Positions 36,712-45,646 of a DNA stretch of 64,000 nt are shown in pieces. Below the pieces are notes generated by a model. The model was not told the DNA's origin. It did not search any database and saw nothing but the letters and a program-made list of their open reading frames with translations. A program made the translations under genes and the position numbers. Position 1 is the stretch's first letter. Each line of letters starts with the position of its first letter. Source of the stretch: Pyrinomonadaceae bacterium (GTDB lineage: Bacteria; Acidobacteriota; Blastocatellia; Pyrinomonadales; Pyrinomonadaceae); assembly GCA_028284415.1 (NCBI GenBank), contig JANQRU010000007.1, forward strand, positions 1-64,000. The letters run 5' to 3'.

Positions 36712-37281
36712 ATGAGATTTATCAATTTTTTATTGGTTATAACACTTCTATTAACAACAGTTCCCTTTGCTTTGGCTCAAACTACTTATGAAATCGATAT
36801 GATCGTATCAAAAGGCAAAAAGTCAAAGGAAACTGATGCAACTTTATATGTTAATCCAAGCTATTTCAGATTAGTTCCCGAAAAAGGAAAGTATAAATCA
36901 CAGGAAAAACAATTTAATTTTTCAGAAATACAGGTTGCAGATTATTCCCATTCTAAAAAGCCTCTTCTATCTACGGGAGGTAAAATAACAACAGTAATTT
37001 TGCTCGGTGTTTTTTCGATTCCATTTTTCTTTATGAAAAAGAAACAACATTGGCTCACGGTTAGGACGGGTAATGATTTTGCAGTTATGAAATTGAAAAA
37101 AGATAATTTTAGACAGGTTATCGCCGAATTTGACACTAAAAGAGTTGCTGTAAAAACAGTTGATGAAACGAATGCAGTTGATCTTAAGGCAGAAGCAAAA
37201 AAACACAAAAACAACAGTGCAGGCTCTTCTACAAAAGATGAAGGATCTTCCTCAGCAGGTGAAAAAGCAGAAGACAATTAA
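36712..37281 (+). CDS. Secreted/membrane protein, intact paralogue of the frameshifted gene
   Basis: The 189-residue product has a signal peptide (cleavage near ALAQT), a beta-rich part with VPEKGKYKSQEKQFNFSEIQ, a hydrophobic segment near residues 90-106 (ITTVILLGVFSIPFFFM), KKKQHWLTVRTGNDFAVMKL, and a low-complexity Lys/Ser/Gly/Glu tail. The WLT-R-E/G-DF-V-KL block is shared with the frameshifted copy upstream. AGGAG precedes the ATG. No known family. Its 3' end overlaps the stop of the convergent zinc-ribbon gene by four bases. Confidence 0.75.
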   Translation: MRFINFLLVITLLLTTVPFALAQTTYEIDMIVSKGKKSKETDATLYVNPSYFRLVPEKGKYKSQEKQFNFSEIQVADYSHSKKPLLSTGGKITTVILLGVFSIPFFFMKKKQHWLTVRTGNDFAVMKLKKDNFRQVIAEFDTKRVAVKTVDETNAVDLKAEAKKHKNNSAGSSTKDEGSSSAGEKAEDN

Positions 37282-37475
37282 ACTTTAATTTCTTCCAATT
37301 CTTTTATAGCTAAGCATCGTTTGCAGAAGCGGTGCTTTTTTTTCTCGTTATCAGAATAGACTTGATTTTGAGGTAGCTTATCAATAATCATCTTGTCATC
37401 TCCGCTGAGTTCTTCCCAGCTTTTTGTTTTTAATGAACCACAGTTTCGGCATGGATTTTGGTAAAAGTTTTCCAT
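37278..37475 (-). CDS. Small zinc-ribbon-like protein
   Basis: This 65-residue protein carries CRNCGS near residue 9 and CKRCL near 51, a two-knuckle arrangement expected to bind one zinc. No signal peptide. It is convergent with the secreted protein gene and divergent from the M14 peptidase. The regular Cys pairs make it more than a chance ORF, but the family is not identified. Confidence 0.65.
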   Translation of the reverse strand: MENFYQNPCRNCGSLKTKSWEELSGDDKMIIDKLPQNQVYSDNEKKKHRFCKRCLAIKELEEIKV

Positions 37476-37555
37476 AAAGTTTTGTGTTTTTGCCTTTAAG
37501 GTTTAATATCTTATAAAGTTCTAAAAATATAACAAATCAAGGTTCAATTTATCAG

Positions 37556-40336
37556 ATGAAAATTAAGAGTTTTTTGCTTGCTGCAATATTTATATTTTCT
37601 GTTTGCATTAGTGTTTTTCCGCAAATGGAAGAAAAATTCGATTTCTATAATCGCGGTCCATATAATTCCCAAGTTCCAAAACCACAAAGCATTTTACGCT
37701 TTGATGTAGGTGATCAGCATACGACCTATGCTCAAATGGAAATGGTCATAAATGCTATTCAAAAGGCTGCATCTGATCGTGTAAAAATTTACGACATCGG
37801 ATTAACTAATGAAAATAGAATGCAGCATATAGTTGCTATCTCATCTCCTCAAAATATTGCTCGAATTGATGAAATTAAAGCCTCAAATGCTAGATTAACC
37901 GACCCTAGAACAACTAGCCCAACACAAGCAAATCAAATAGCACAAAATAATCCTGTGATTGCTTGGATGGCATATACAATCCACGGAAATGAATCAGCAT
38001 CTTTTGAAACAATGATGCAGGTTATTTATCAATTAGCCGCATCAAACGAACCTGCGACTCTTGATATTTTGAACAAAACCGTTGTTTTAATCATTACGGG
38101 AGAAAATCCTGACGGACATGAAAGATTTGTTACATGGTATAACTCAGTTGCAGTTGGAGATGAAAATCCAGCAGCGTTTGAACATCGCGAGCCTTGGTCA
38201 ATTCAGGGACGTTTTAACCGCTATCGTTTTGATCTGAACCGTGACAACATTGCGACAACACAGGTTGAAACTAAAAATATGCAGAAAGCATTTTTAGACT
38301 GGAATCCACAGGTAGCTGTTGACCATCATGGACAACCATCACAATTTTTCTTTCCACCCGCGGCTCTTCCAATAAATCCTAATTTACCACAACCTGTTAC
38401 AAATAAATGGTTGGACATTTTCGGCAGAGGCAATGCTAAAGCTTTTGATAATAATAATTGGACTTATTATGTACGGGATATTTTTGACTTGTTTTATCCA
38501 GGATATTGGGATTCTTTTCCATCTCTGAACGGTGCTATCGGGATGACATATGAAACAGATGGAGGAGGATTCAAGGGACTCCGATGGAGGCGAAATGATG
38601 GCACAATAGTCACGCTTCGGTCGGCTATTGCCAAACATTATGTTGCTTCTATGGCTACTCTGGAAACCTCAGCGGCTAATCGTCAGGCAAGACTTCAAGA
38701 TTATTATCAATTCCGCCAAAACGCTATGGAGGAAGCCAAGCGTGAAAAATCAAAGCGTATCGTGATAATTCCCGATAAAGATCGTCTGAAAGCTGCAGAA
38801 ATGGTCGAAACCTTAAGAAATGCTAAAGTAGAAGTAAAAGTTGCGGGTTCATCCTTTACTTCGAGAACTGCTCACACATACATGCAAAAAAATGCTCCTG
38901 CCCAATCCAAGACGTTTCCTGCAGGTTCTTACATAATTGAATTAAGCCAACCACAAAAAACTTGGATCAAAGCTTTGATGGAACAAGATACTCCTCAAGA
39001 TCCAGAGTTTGTAGCGGATAACATGGCAAGATTCGAAAGAAACCAGAGACGCGGAAGTTCTTCTTCTGATAGAGAGGGCTATGGATTTTATGACATAACC
39101 GCTTGGAATCTTCCTCTGGCTTTCAATGTCGATGCATATTGGACAGAAGATGTCGGCGGTGGAAACGCTAAAATGGTCACGAATGAATATCTTGACTCTG
39201 TTAAATCTGCACGGGCAGGAAGAGGAAAAATTGCTTATGTAATTCCCTATGAAACAGATACATCAGCAGTTATGGCTTTTCGCTTAATGGCAGAAGGTTT
39301 TCGAATTGGAGTAGCAACACGAACTTTAAACGCCGCAAGAAGAAACTGGAAACCGGGCACATTTGTTGTACGAGTTACTAGGAATCCAAACACTATTCAT
39401 GAAGCTATCTCAAGACTTTCAAAAGAGCTTAGCGTTAATGTAATCCCAGTTAATACAAGCTATACAGAAGAAGGTGATACAGGTGTTGGCGGTTCAAATG
39501 TATTTCAAATGACATCTCCCAAGATTGCAATGGTTGCGGATGAGTCAATCCGTCAAACAAGTTACGGATCGCTCTGGTGGACTCTAGACAAATATGGCAT
39601 TAAATTCACGCCTTTGACACTCAGAAACATACGTTTTGGAGCTTTGAGAGATTACAATGTTCTCATAATGCCCGATGGCTTTGCAGGTGGAATTTCTAGT
39701 GAACTTGGCAAGGGTGGTATAGATACATTGAAGCAATGGATTTCTAATGGTGGCACATTGATTACTTTAAGAGGTTCGTCAGTATTTGCAACGCTAAAAA
39801 ACGTTGGCTTAACAAGCTCTGTGTTAGTTGGTAGTGGTGATGATAAAGAAACAGGTAAATCAAAACCAGCGGAGAATTCGCCAATGAGAGAAAATCGTAT
39901 GAACAAACCTGATAAAGCAGACGATTTTCCAATCCTACCGCCGATTGTTTCACCTTCTGCCAATATGGGTAAAGTACCTGAAAGTATTCCGGGTGCGATT
40001 ATGCGTGCAACAGTTGACCGCACTACGTATCTAAATTATGGAATTGATTCTAAAGAGATGCCAGTATTAGTTGCTTCAGGATTCTTTTTCCGCTATTCAA
40101 AAAATGGTACAAATGCTTTAGTATTTGATGAGAATCCGACTAAACCTCTGACAATCTCAGGGTTTGTTTGGGAAGGTAATACGGAAAGATTATTGAAAGG
40201 AACATCTTATTTGATTGATGAGAGAAAAGGTCGTGGGCATGTAATAATGTTTGCTGACGATATTTTCTTTAGAGGAATTTTTAGAGCCAACACTCGCCAA
40301 TTCCTAAACGCAATTATTTTTAACAGGACTTTCTAA
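37556..40336 (+). CDS. Secreted M14-family zinc carboxypeptidase with C-terminal amidotransferase-like domain
   Basis: The 926-residue protein has a signal peptide (cleavage near SVFPQ). The M14 zinc site is H143-x2-E146 in TIHGNESAS, with VDHHGQ as the third ligand region; FDLNRDN holds the Asn-Arg substrate site and TYETDGGG the catalytic Glu. Residues about 640-770 (VLIMPDGFAGG, TLKQWISNGGTLITLRGSS) resemble the class I glutamine-amidotransferase fold often fused to such peptidases, followed by a beta-rich tail. It probably trims peptides in the periplasm or outside. Monocistronic; a terminator follows. Confidence 0.9.
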   Translation: MKIKSFLLAAIFIFSVCISVFPQMEEKFDFYNRGPYNSQVPKPQSILRFDVGDQHTTYAQMEMVINAIQKAASDRVKIYDIGLTNENRMQHIVAISSPQNIARIDEIKASNARLTDPRTTSPTQANQIAQNNPVIAWMAYTIHGNESASFETMMQVIYQLAASNEPATLDILNKTVVLIITGENPDGHERFVTWYNSVAVGDENPAAFEHREPWSIQGRFNRYRFDLNRDNIATTQVETKNMQKAFLDWNPQVAVDHHGQPSQFFFPPAALPINPNLPQPVTNKWLDIFGRGNAKAFDNNNWTYYVRDIFDLFYPGYWDSFPSLNGAIGMTYETDGGGFKGLRWRRNDGTIVTLRSAIAKHYVASMATLETSAANRQARLQDYYQFRQNAMEEAKREKSKRIVIIPDKDRLKAAEMVETLRNAKVEVKVAGSSFTSRTAHTYMQKNAPAQSKTFPAGSYIIELSQPQKTWIKALMEQDTPQDPEFVADNMARFERNQRRGSSSSDREGYGFYDITAWNLPLAFNVDAYWTEDVGGGNAKMVTNEYLDSVKSARAGRGKIAYVIPYETDTSAVMAFRLMAEGFRIGVATRTLNAARRNWKPGTFVVRVTRNPNTIHEAISRLSKELSVNVIPVNTSYTEEGDTGVGGSNVFQMTSPKIAMVADESIRQTSYGSLWWTLDKYGIKFTPLTLRNIRFGALRDYNVLIMPDGFAGGISSELGKGGIDTLKQWISNGGTLITLRGSSVFATLKNVGLTSSVLVGSGDDKETGKSKPAENSPMRENRMNKPDKADDFPILPPIVSPSANMGKVPESIPGAIMRATVDRTTYLNYGIDSKEMPVLVASGFFFRYSKNGTNALVFDENPTKPLTISGFVWEGNTERLLKGTSYLIDERKGRGHVIMFADDIFFRGIFRANTRQFLNAIIFNRTF

Positions 40337-40351
40337 ATAACAATAGTTTTT

Positions 40352-40393
40352 TGAGTCTTTTGTATTTTTCACGTATAAAAGGCTCATTTTTTT
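40352..40393 (+). terminator. Intrinsic terminator
   Basis: TGAGTCTTTT (40352) pairs with AAAAGGCTCA (40377) with one G-U pair and a 15-base loop, then seven Ts. It separates the M14 gene from the SRPBCC gene 11 bases later. Confidence 0.7.
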
Positions 40394-40404
40394 ACGCTCA
40401 ATAA

Positions 40405-40890
40405 ATGTTTAAAATCAAAGCAAATCATAGCGAATCAGTAGAAGTAAAGGCTGAAATAGATGTCGTGCATAACTTTTTCACAGACATTGGCAATTTTATT
40501 GATCTAATGCCAAATGTTGAAAGCATACATCAAGATAACAAGGGAGTTATTCATTGGAAAATCAGAGCTGATGTTCCATTGATAGGTTCATTTACTGAGA
40601 AATTTTTAGTAACTCTCGGAGAAAGTAGTGAGGAAAGAGTTGAGTGGAAACCTTTAGAGGGTGAAAACCGTAATCTGATGAGTTACTCATCGGACTTTAT
40701 GCCAAAAAAAAGTGGCATAACCTTGGTCAGGTTTGCACAAGGTATCGAATTGCGTCGTAATTCGGCACTCGACTTACATTTATTGGCAGGTTTTGCGGGT
40801 GAAACCTTAATTAGTGATGAAATGTCTCGAAGAATCGCCGAAATGCTCAAAATTTTTATAGATAAAGCCCGTGTAAGGATAGAAAGCTAA
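40405..40890 (+). CDS. SRPBCC (START/Bet v1-fold) protein
   Basis: The 161-residue protein has the polyketide-cyclase/SRPBCC layout: a short strand with SVEVKAEIDVVHNFFTDIGN, LMPNVESIHQDN, a beta sheet with WKIRADVPLIGSF, and a long C-terminal helix (RIAEMLKIFIDKARVRI). This fold holds a hydrophobic ligand. The specific role is unknown. It is cytoplasmic and apparently transcribed alone, right after the M14 terminator. The start has no obvious ribosome binding site. Confidence 0.8.
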   Translation: MFKIKANHSESVEVKAEIDVVHNFFTDIGNFIDLMPNVESIHQDNKGVIHWKIRADVPLIGSFTEKFLVTLGESSEERVEWKPLEGENRNLMSYSSDFMPKKSGITLVRFAQGIELRRNSALDLHLLAGFAGETLISDEMSRRIAEMLKIFIDKARVRIES

Positions 40891-41107
40891 TTCTCAATTA
40901 ATTAATTCGTAAATATTTTTCAAATGAACAACCTAATATTGACTCAAAACCCTTTCTGCACTACACTTTTCTTAGTTGAGTAATTAACAACTATTCAACT
41001 TAAACCACCTTTCTTTGTAAACTCAAATCGTCAGATTTTATATCCAAATCGTATAAATCTAACCCTTCATTTTAAATATTTCGCTTATTTTTCAACAAAT
41101 AAGCTTG

Positions 41108-41122
41108 TGGCATAGATGTTGC
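41108..41122 (+). promoter_or_regulatory. Candidate sigma-54 promoter
   Basis: TGGCATAGATGTTGC has GG-N10-GC spacing and matches TGGCA and TTGC of the consensus. The expected start is near 41134, 37 bases before the ATG of the secreted protein. Nine matched bases would occur about 0.5 times by chance in the window, so position is the main support. Confidence 0.5.
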
Positions 41123-41139
41123 GTTTTGTAGTAGTCACC

Positions 41140-41159
41140 AATGCGAAGATGTTCGCATT
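41140..41159 (+). promoter_or_regulatory. 5'-UTR hairpin just before the ribosome binding site
   Basis: AATGCGAA and TTCGCATT form a perfect 8-bp stem with a GATG loop. It ends 1 base before GAGGTG, so it would form at the start of the predicted mRNA and could affect ribosome access or stabilise the 5' end. Confidence 0.65.
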
Positions 41160-41170
41160 CGAGGTGCTTT

Positions 41171-41779
41171 ATGAACATATTTACGAGAATTATTTGTTTG
41201 GTACTGATTATATCAGCACTTATTTTTGTAGCACTTAGAGCTCCAATCAAATCCCAATCCGCTAGAACTCAGAAATTAGTTAAAGCAGAAGCAGAAAAAA
41301 TAACCGGAGACAAATTCCGGTACTCCACGAAGTCACCTAAAGGCGTAAATGTGTTTTCTGTGAATAAACCTACAGCTAAAATGCTTACCTCAATAGACAA
41401 AGGGTTTGCTGATTTAATTAAAGTTGCTGTTAAAAACGGTTACTACAAAAGAACCGACTATTCTGACTACACTGTTTTCATTGCAAAGCCGGATAGAAAT
41501 AAAGATTCAAAAGGAAATTATTCACCTGATATTGCCGTAAACGCTGCTCAATACGCCGGATCAAAATATGATAAGGGTGGTTATGTATATGCGGCTGGAA
41601 TGGTTGTTGCATTTAACCCATGTGCATTTGTTATCGCTGAACACACTCAAAATTTTCAACGAGTTTCAGATGTTGTCAGATATGAAAGTGAACACTTAGT
41701 TCTCTATCATAATGACCGAAAGCGTTTCAAACAGACAGCTGACCATAGTAAGGGTGGCGGTCATCCGATTCTGAAATAG
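41171..41779 (+). CDS. Secreted protein with conserved EHxVLYHND C-terminal motif
   Basis: The frame opens at 41141, but ATG 41171 has GAGGTG 4 bases before it and starts a signal/anchor segment (IFTRIICLVLIISALIFVAL), giving 202 residues. The middle has VFSVNKPTAKMLTSIDKGFA and YTVFIAKPDRNKD; the end has YESEHLVLYHNDRKRFKQTA then HSKGGGHPIL. The His/Glu pattern looks like a metal or catalytic site, but is not one I can name. It stands alone, with a sigma-54-like promoter, a 5' hairpin and a strong terminator. Confidence 0.7.
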   Translation: MNIFTRIICLVLIISALIFVALRAPIKSQSARTQKLVKAEAEKITGDKFRYSTKSPKGVNVFSVNKPTAKMLTSIDKGFADLIKVAVKNGYYKRTDYSDYTVFIAKPDRNKDSKGNYSPDIAVNAAQYAGSKYDKGGYVYAAGMVVAFNPCAFVIAEHTQNFQRVSDVVRYESEHLVLYHNDRKRFKQTADHSKGGGHPILK

Positions 41780-41804
41780 ATGTTTCTAAAAGTTGTAATT
41801 ATTT

Positions 41805-41830
41805 AGGCTGAGATATATCTCAGCCTTTTT
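41805..41830 (+). terminator. Intrinsic terminator (perfect palindrome)
   Basis: AGGCTGAGATA and TATCTCAGCCT form an uninterrupted 11-bp palindrome followed by five Ts. Strong terminator for the secreted-protein gene. Confidence 0.85.
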
Positions 41831-41893
41831 CTTTTTCTAAAATTAAATGTTATAAATATAGGACAAATTTATTAAATCTACATTCAAAAAGCT

Positions 41894-42961
41894 ATGAAAA
41901 AATTAGTTCTACTTTTTATAATTTTATTAGGCATAATTAATACTATGGCAGAAGAAACAACAATTGGTGGAGTCTATGAAGTTGGTATTGGAGCAACCGA
42001 TGAAAAACCTCTGATTGAATACTTTGAGCGGTTTGGTTATAAAGTTGGGAAGAAAGGAAAGATAACAGCTAAGCAAGCTAAAAAGCTTTACAATGTAAAT
42101 TCTGAACTCAATTCGATTAGGCTTTACCATCAAGACGCCGACCATGGTTTGATACGCATAATGGTCTGGGATAAACCTATTAATGAAGGCTTAGGTCTTT
42201 CAAATATGAAGGTTATCGGAAATCGCTGTGGGGCTATGTTAAATGGCAATATTTATAATTTGCAAAATCATGCTGAACAAGCCATTCGAAATGGCGAAAA
42301 AGTATTCTTAGTTCCCCCCATCTATGCAGAAATCTACAAAATTACAGATAATCCAAAACCATTTTATGAAAATCTGGCAGGCGTCAGAGAAATGGCTCTG
42401 ATCCGCCCATTGACCCGACAAATTATTTTCCAGAGATTTGGATACAATATCCCAAAATATGGAAAAATAAATGAAGATTCTTACTTCAAATCTAGCCAGA
42501 TCACACATTTTGGGATGGTAGTTTATGATAATCGTGAAGACTTAGATTTTTATGATAAAGTGCTTGGTTTGTTACGCGTAAAAGATAAGATTGAATATGA
42601 ATCAACTATTGAAGACCCTTCTGCCAAAGCCGTTTTCAGTTTAGAAGAACACCAAACCTATACTGCAACTGATTTCGATAATCCTTTGAGTTCAAAAAAT
42701 CCAATGGAGGCTCTGTCGGGACGCTTGAAAATTATAAGATTCTCAAAAGGCTCGAAATTGGAAGATAAAATGGAATACTCAAAACCGGGTAGCCTAGGAT
42801 ATTCACTATATACATATAAAGTAAAAGATATTGAAAAATATCATCAAAAAGTAAAGATGAGTAAAGCTACGGAAGTTACTAAAATATATGTAAATGAATT
42901 CGGCGAAAAAAGCTTTTCGTTCATTGCTCCAGACGGATATTTCTGGACTCTGCTAGAATAA
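41894..42961 (+). CDS. Two-module VOC (glyoxalase/dioxygenase-fold) protein with signal peptide
   Basis: The 355-residue protein starts with a signal peptide (MKKLVLLFIILLGIINTMAE). Two VOC-type halves follow: residues about 22-170 (GGVYEVGIGATDEKPLIEYF, then MKVIGNRCGAM) and 195-355 (ITHFGMVVYDNREDLDFYDKV, FSFIAPDGYFWTLLE). Ligands typical of VOC metal sites are partly present (His in the ITHFG strand). Substrate unknown. It is 5 bases before the SDR gene, and the SDR 5 bases before the ParB-like gene, so all three form one operon. A periplasmic VOC protein is uncommon. Confidence 0.75.
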   Translation: MKKLVLLFIILLGIINTMAEETTIGGVYEVGIGATDEKPLIEYFERFGYKVGKKGKITAKQAKKLYNVNSELNSIRLYHQDADHGLIRIMVWDKPINEGLGLSNMKVIGNRCGAMLNGNIYNLQNHAEQAIRNGEKVFLVPPIYAEIYKITDNPKPFYENLAGVREMALIRPLTRQIIFQRFGYNIPKYGKINEDSYFKSSQITHFGMVVYDNREDLDFYDKVLGLLRVKDKIEYESTIEDPSAKAVFSLEEHQTYTATDFDNPLSSKNPMEALSGRLKIIRFSKGSKLEDKMEYSKPGSLGYSLYTYKVKDIEKYHQKVKMSKATEVTKIYVNEFGEKSFSFIAPDGYFWTLLE

Positions 42962-42966
42962 ATTTT

Positions 42967-43743
42967 ATGAAAGATAATGTAGCAATAATCACAGGTAGTT
43001 CTGCAGGAATTGGTTACGCAATTGCGGAAACCCTTGCTAAAGCTGGAGCTAGTGTAGTTATTAATGGACGCACAAAAGAAAGGTTGGAAGAAGCAGAAAG
43101 TGCTATCGAATTAATGGGCGGAAAAGTCCTAGGGATTCAAGCAGATGCAACCGAAGAAGATGAAATAAAACGCATTATAAATGAAGCAAAGAATTACTTT
43201 GGTCATATAGACATATTAGTTAATAATGCGGCGACAGTTGGTGTTGGATATTCTGTAGAAGAGATGCCTGTTGAAGTATGGGATAATGTCTTGCACACAA
43301 ATCTTCGTTCAGTTTTTTTGTTTTGTAAGCATATTATTCCTCATCTGAAAGAAAGAGAATCCGGAAGAATTATTAACATCGGTGGACTTTCCAGTAAAAA
43401 CCCACTTCCCTTTGCCGCTGCGGATGCTGCATCTAAAGCAGGTTTAGCATCACTAACTAGAGTTTTGGCTGCTGAATTAGGTTTTGCGAATATAACTGTA
43501 AATACCGTCATCCCAGGCTTTCAGCCAGACACTACAACAGGAAAAAAATTCAATGAAGAACTTGCTAAAGCATTTCATATCACACCGGAGCAATCTATCG
43601 ACGGAACTAAATCCCGCACATTACTAAAAAGATTTGAAACACTGGAAGAAATTTCTGAAACAATTCTATTTCTTTGCTCAGTTTCAGGTGGTGCGATAAC
43701 TGGTCAGAATTTAAATGTAAATTGTGGTTTAGCAACGCATTAA
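42967..43743 (+). CDS. SDR-family protein lacking the catalytic tyrosine
   Basis: The 258-residue protein has the cofactor motif TGSSAGIG (10-17), NGRTKERLEE, NNAA (87-90) and the usual C-terminal lid. The active site should read YxxxK, but here it is D153-A-A-S-K157 (DAASKAGLASLTR), and the preceding Ser region reads NIGGLSSKN. The codon is GAT, one base from TAT. The protein should bind NAD(P)H but may not catalyse normal hydride transfer with proton relay. It lies between the VOC and ParB-like genes in an operon. Confidence 0.88.
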   Translation: MKDNVAIITGSSAGIGYAIAETLAKAGASVVINGRTKERLEEAESAIELMGGKVLGIQADATEEDEIKRIINEAKNYFGHIDILVNNAATVGVGYSVEEMPVEVWDNVLHTNLRSVFLFCKHIIPHLKERESGRIINIGGLSSKNPLPFAAADAASKAGLASLTRVLAAELGFANITVNTVIPGFQPDTTTGKKFNEELAKAFHITPEQSIDGTKSRTLLKRFETLEEISETILFLCSVSGGAITGQNLNVNCGLATH

Positions 43744-43748
43744 AACCT

Positions 43749-44111
43749 ATGTCTCCGCAGAAACACAGCAAAATTGTTGATGGAAAACGTTACATCTGGT
43801 TTACTGAAAAACTTTGGAAGATTTCAAAAGATTTTGAGGTTTTTGAAGTAAATGTTGAGGATTTTCCAGAGCTAGATATGGATTGTTGGTTTGGTAATGA
43901 CACCAAACCAACCTTGCGAAAAATTGCTGAGCATTGTGACAAGATAAATATGGCTTCGCTTAAATATCCAATAATATTGAACTCAGATGGTTCTCTAATG
44001 GATGGCGGGCATAGACTTTGTAAAGCTTTAATTAGCGGAATAAAAACCGTAAAAGCTGTAAAATTTGAGTCTATGCCAAAGCCCGATAAGATTGTTGAAA
44101 TTGAAACCTAG
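43749..44111 (+). CDS. Small ParB/sulfiredoxin-fold protein
   Basis: Starting at ATG 43749 (the frame opens earlier inside the SDR), the product is 120 residues. The segment YPIILNSDGSLMDGGHRLCK ALI... GIKTVKAVKF matches the ParB-N/Srx pattern (I-V ... DG-HR ... G ... V-a), with the GxHR nucleotide-binding box. There is no helix-turn-helix or CTP-switch extension, so it is not a partition ParB. It could be a small nucleotide-binding or nuclease-like protein. Last gene of the VOC-SDR operon, 5 bases after the SDR. Confidence 0.7.
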   Translation: MSPQKHSKIVDGKRYIWFTEKLWKISKDFEVFEVNVEDFPELDMDCWFGNDTKPTLRKIAEHCDKINMASLKYPIILNSDGSLMDGGHRLCKALISGIKTVKAVKFESMPKPDKIVEIET

Positions 44112-44136
44112 AATCAAACTAAGTTTCTCTGTGTTT

Positions 44137-45558
44137 TTACGGAAAGATACCAAGTTCAAAGTAACAGAGTGCTACCTTATCTATGGCATTAACAAATGCA
44201 GCCGTACGTAAATTATCAACTTTGTCATTGCTCATCAAAATTTCACGGGTGTGGTTGTAAGCTACACTCATAGTTTCTTCTAAGCCGGAATAAACCAAAT
44301 CAGCCTCATCTGCACCGCGAGCAACCATTTCACGTTCTTCTTTGGTCAATGATCTTTCAGTGGTTTTTTCGATGATGTTTAGAATTTTATCGTAAGCAGC
44401 CTGTTCAAAACGTTTACCCATACGTCCAAAACGAACGTGGGATAAATTCTTTAACCATTCAAAGTAAGATACTGTAACACCACCTGCATTAATATAAACA
44501 TCAGGAATTATCATAACTCCCTTCTCTTCAAGAATTTTTTCAGCATCTGCAGTAATTGGACCGTTTGCTGCCTCACCGATGATCTTTGTATTGATCCGCG
44601 GAGCGTTTTCAGCAGTAATCTGATTTTCTAATGCGGCAGGAATTAAAATATCGCATTCGATTTCCAAACCTGCTTCACGGCTTGGTAGGTCTGTTGCACC
44701 TTCAAAACCGAGAATTGAGCCAGTTTCTTTTCTATATGCCATTAAACGTTCTAGGTCAATTCCATCAGATTTGTGAATAGCACCTTCATACTCTGAGACA
44801 CCAACTAAAATAGCACCTGCTTCAATACAGAATTTAGCAGCGTGATACCCAACATTCCCCAAACCTTGAACAACGAAAGTTTTACCTTCGATTCCAGTTT
44901 CAAGTCCGAGTTTTTTCATATCCTCTTCATGAGCACATGCTTCTTTTAGACCATAATAAGTTCCTAATCCTGTTGCTTCAGTTCTTCCACGAATTCCGCC
45001 CTGCGGAACAGATTTACCTGTAACACACCCGAGGGCATCAATTTGTTCCCCATGAAAAGCCATATAGGTATCGGCTATCCAAGCCATTTCTCTTGCACCT
45101 GTTCCGTAATCCGGTGCAGGTACGTCAACGGCTGGTCCGATGAAGTTTTTCTTGATTAATTCAACAGTATATCGTCGTGTTATTCTTTCCAACTCTCGTT
45201 TATTGAATTGTTTTGGATTAATTTGTACAGCACCTTTAGCACCTCCAAATGGAACATCAACAATTGCACATTTATAGGTCATAAGTGTTGCCAATGCGAT
45301 CACTTCATCTTCACTGGCTTCATCCGAATACCGAATACCGCCTTTTACTGGCAATTTGTGATGACTATGTTCCGCACGCCAACCTTTTATTACCTTGTAA
45401 CCATTTTCAGTTTTGAGCGGAAATTTAATTGAATAGACACTATTACAAATTTTTATTTGTTGTAATAATCCCTTAGGGTGATTTGTAGCTGCCGCTGCTT
45501 TATCAAAGTAGCGATCTACACTTGCTAAGAAGTTTTGTCCTTGTTGTTCTGCACTCAT
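44137..45558 (-). CDS. gdhA: Glutamate (Glu/Leu/Phe/Val family) dehydrogenase
   Basis: The 473-residue protein has [19 protein letters not shown] and [18 protein letters not shown] with the substrate-binding and catalytic lysines, [10 protein letters not shown], and the Rossmann motif [15 protein letters not shown] for NAD(P). The end carries [13 protein letters not shown]. It interconverts glutamate and 2-oxoglutarate plus ammonia, linking with the nitrogen regulator and glnE about 9 kb away. Length is slightly above the usual 415-450 because of an N-terminal extension of about 40 residues. AAGGAA site before ATG; monocistronic. Confidence 0.92.
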   Translation of the reverse strand: MSAEQQGQNFLASVDRYFDKAAAATNHPKGLLQQIKICNSVYSIKFPLKTENGYKVIKGWRAEHSHHKLPVKGGIRYSDEASEDEVIALATLMTYKCAIVDVPFGGAKGAVQINPKQFNKRELERITRRYTVELIKKNFIGPAVDVPAPDYGTGAREMAWIADTYMAFHGEQIDALGCVTGKSVPQGGIRGRTEATGLGTYYGLKEACAHEEDMKKLGLETGIEGKTFVVQGLGNVGYHAAKFCIEAGAILVGVSEYEGAIHKSDGIDLERLMAYRKETGSILGFEGATDLPSREAGLEIECDILIPAALENQITAENAPRINTKIIGEAANGPITADAEKILEEKGVMIIPDVYINAGGVTVSYFEWLKNLSHVRFGRMGKRFEQAAYDKILNIIEKTTERSLTKEEREMVARGADEADLVYSGLEETMSVAYNHTREILMSNDKVDNLRTAAFVNAIDKVALCYFELGIFP

Positions 45559-45646
45559 AGATTTTTCCTTTTATTTTGGTTTAGTAAAACTTATATTTCC
45601 TTGATTTTAGTAATGTACTCCCCAAACCCTTGATCTACAAAAAACT

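Noticed and set aside
40891..41107. Additional palindromic boxes upstream of the second sigma-54 promoter
   Set aside because: Only half-site fragments such as CTACACTTTTC and TTTGTAA were seen; no full TACA-N4-TGTA box.
43749..44111. ParB chromosome-partition protein
   Set aside because: Only the short ParB/Srx-like box is present; there is no helix-turn-helix, no parA neighbour and no parS-like site.
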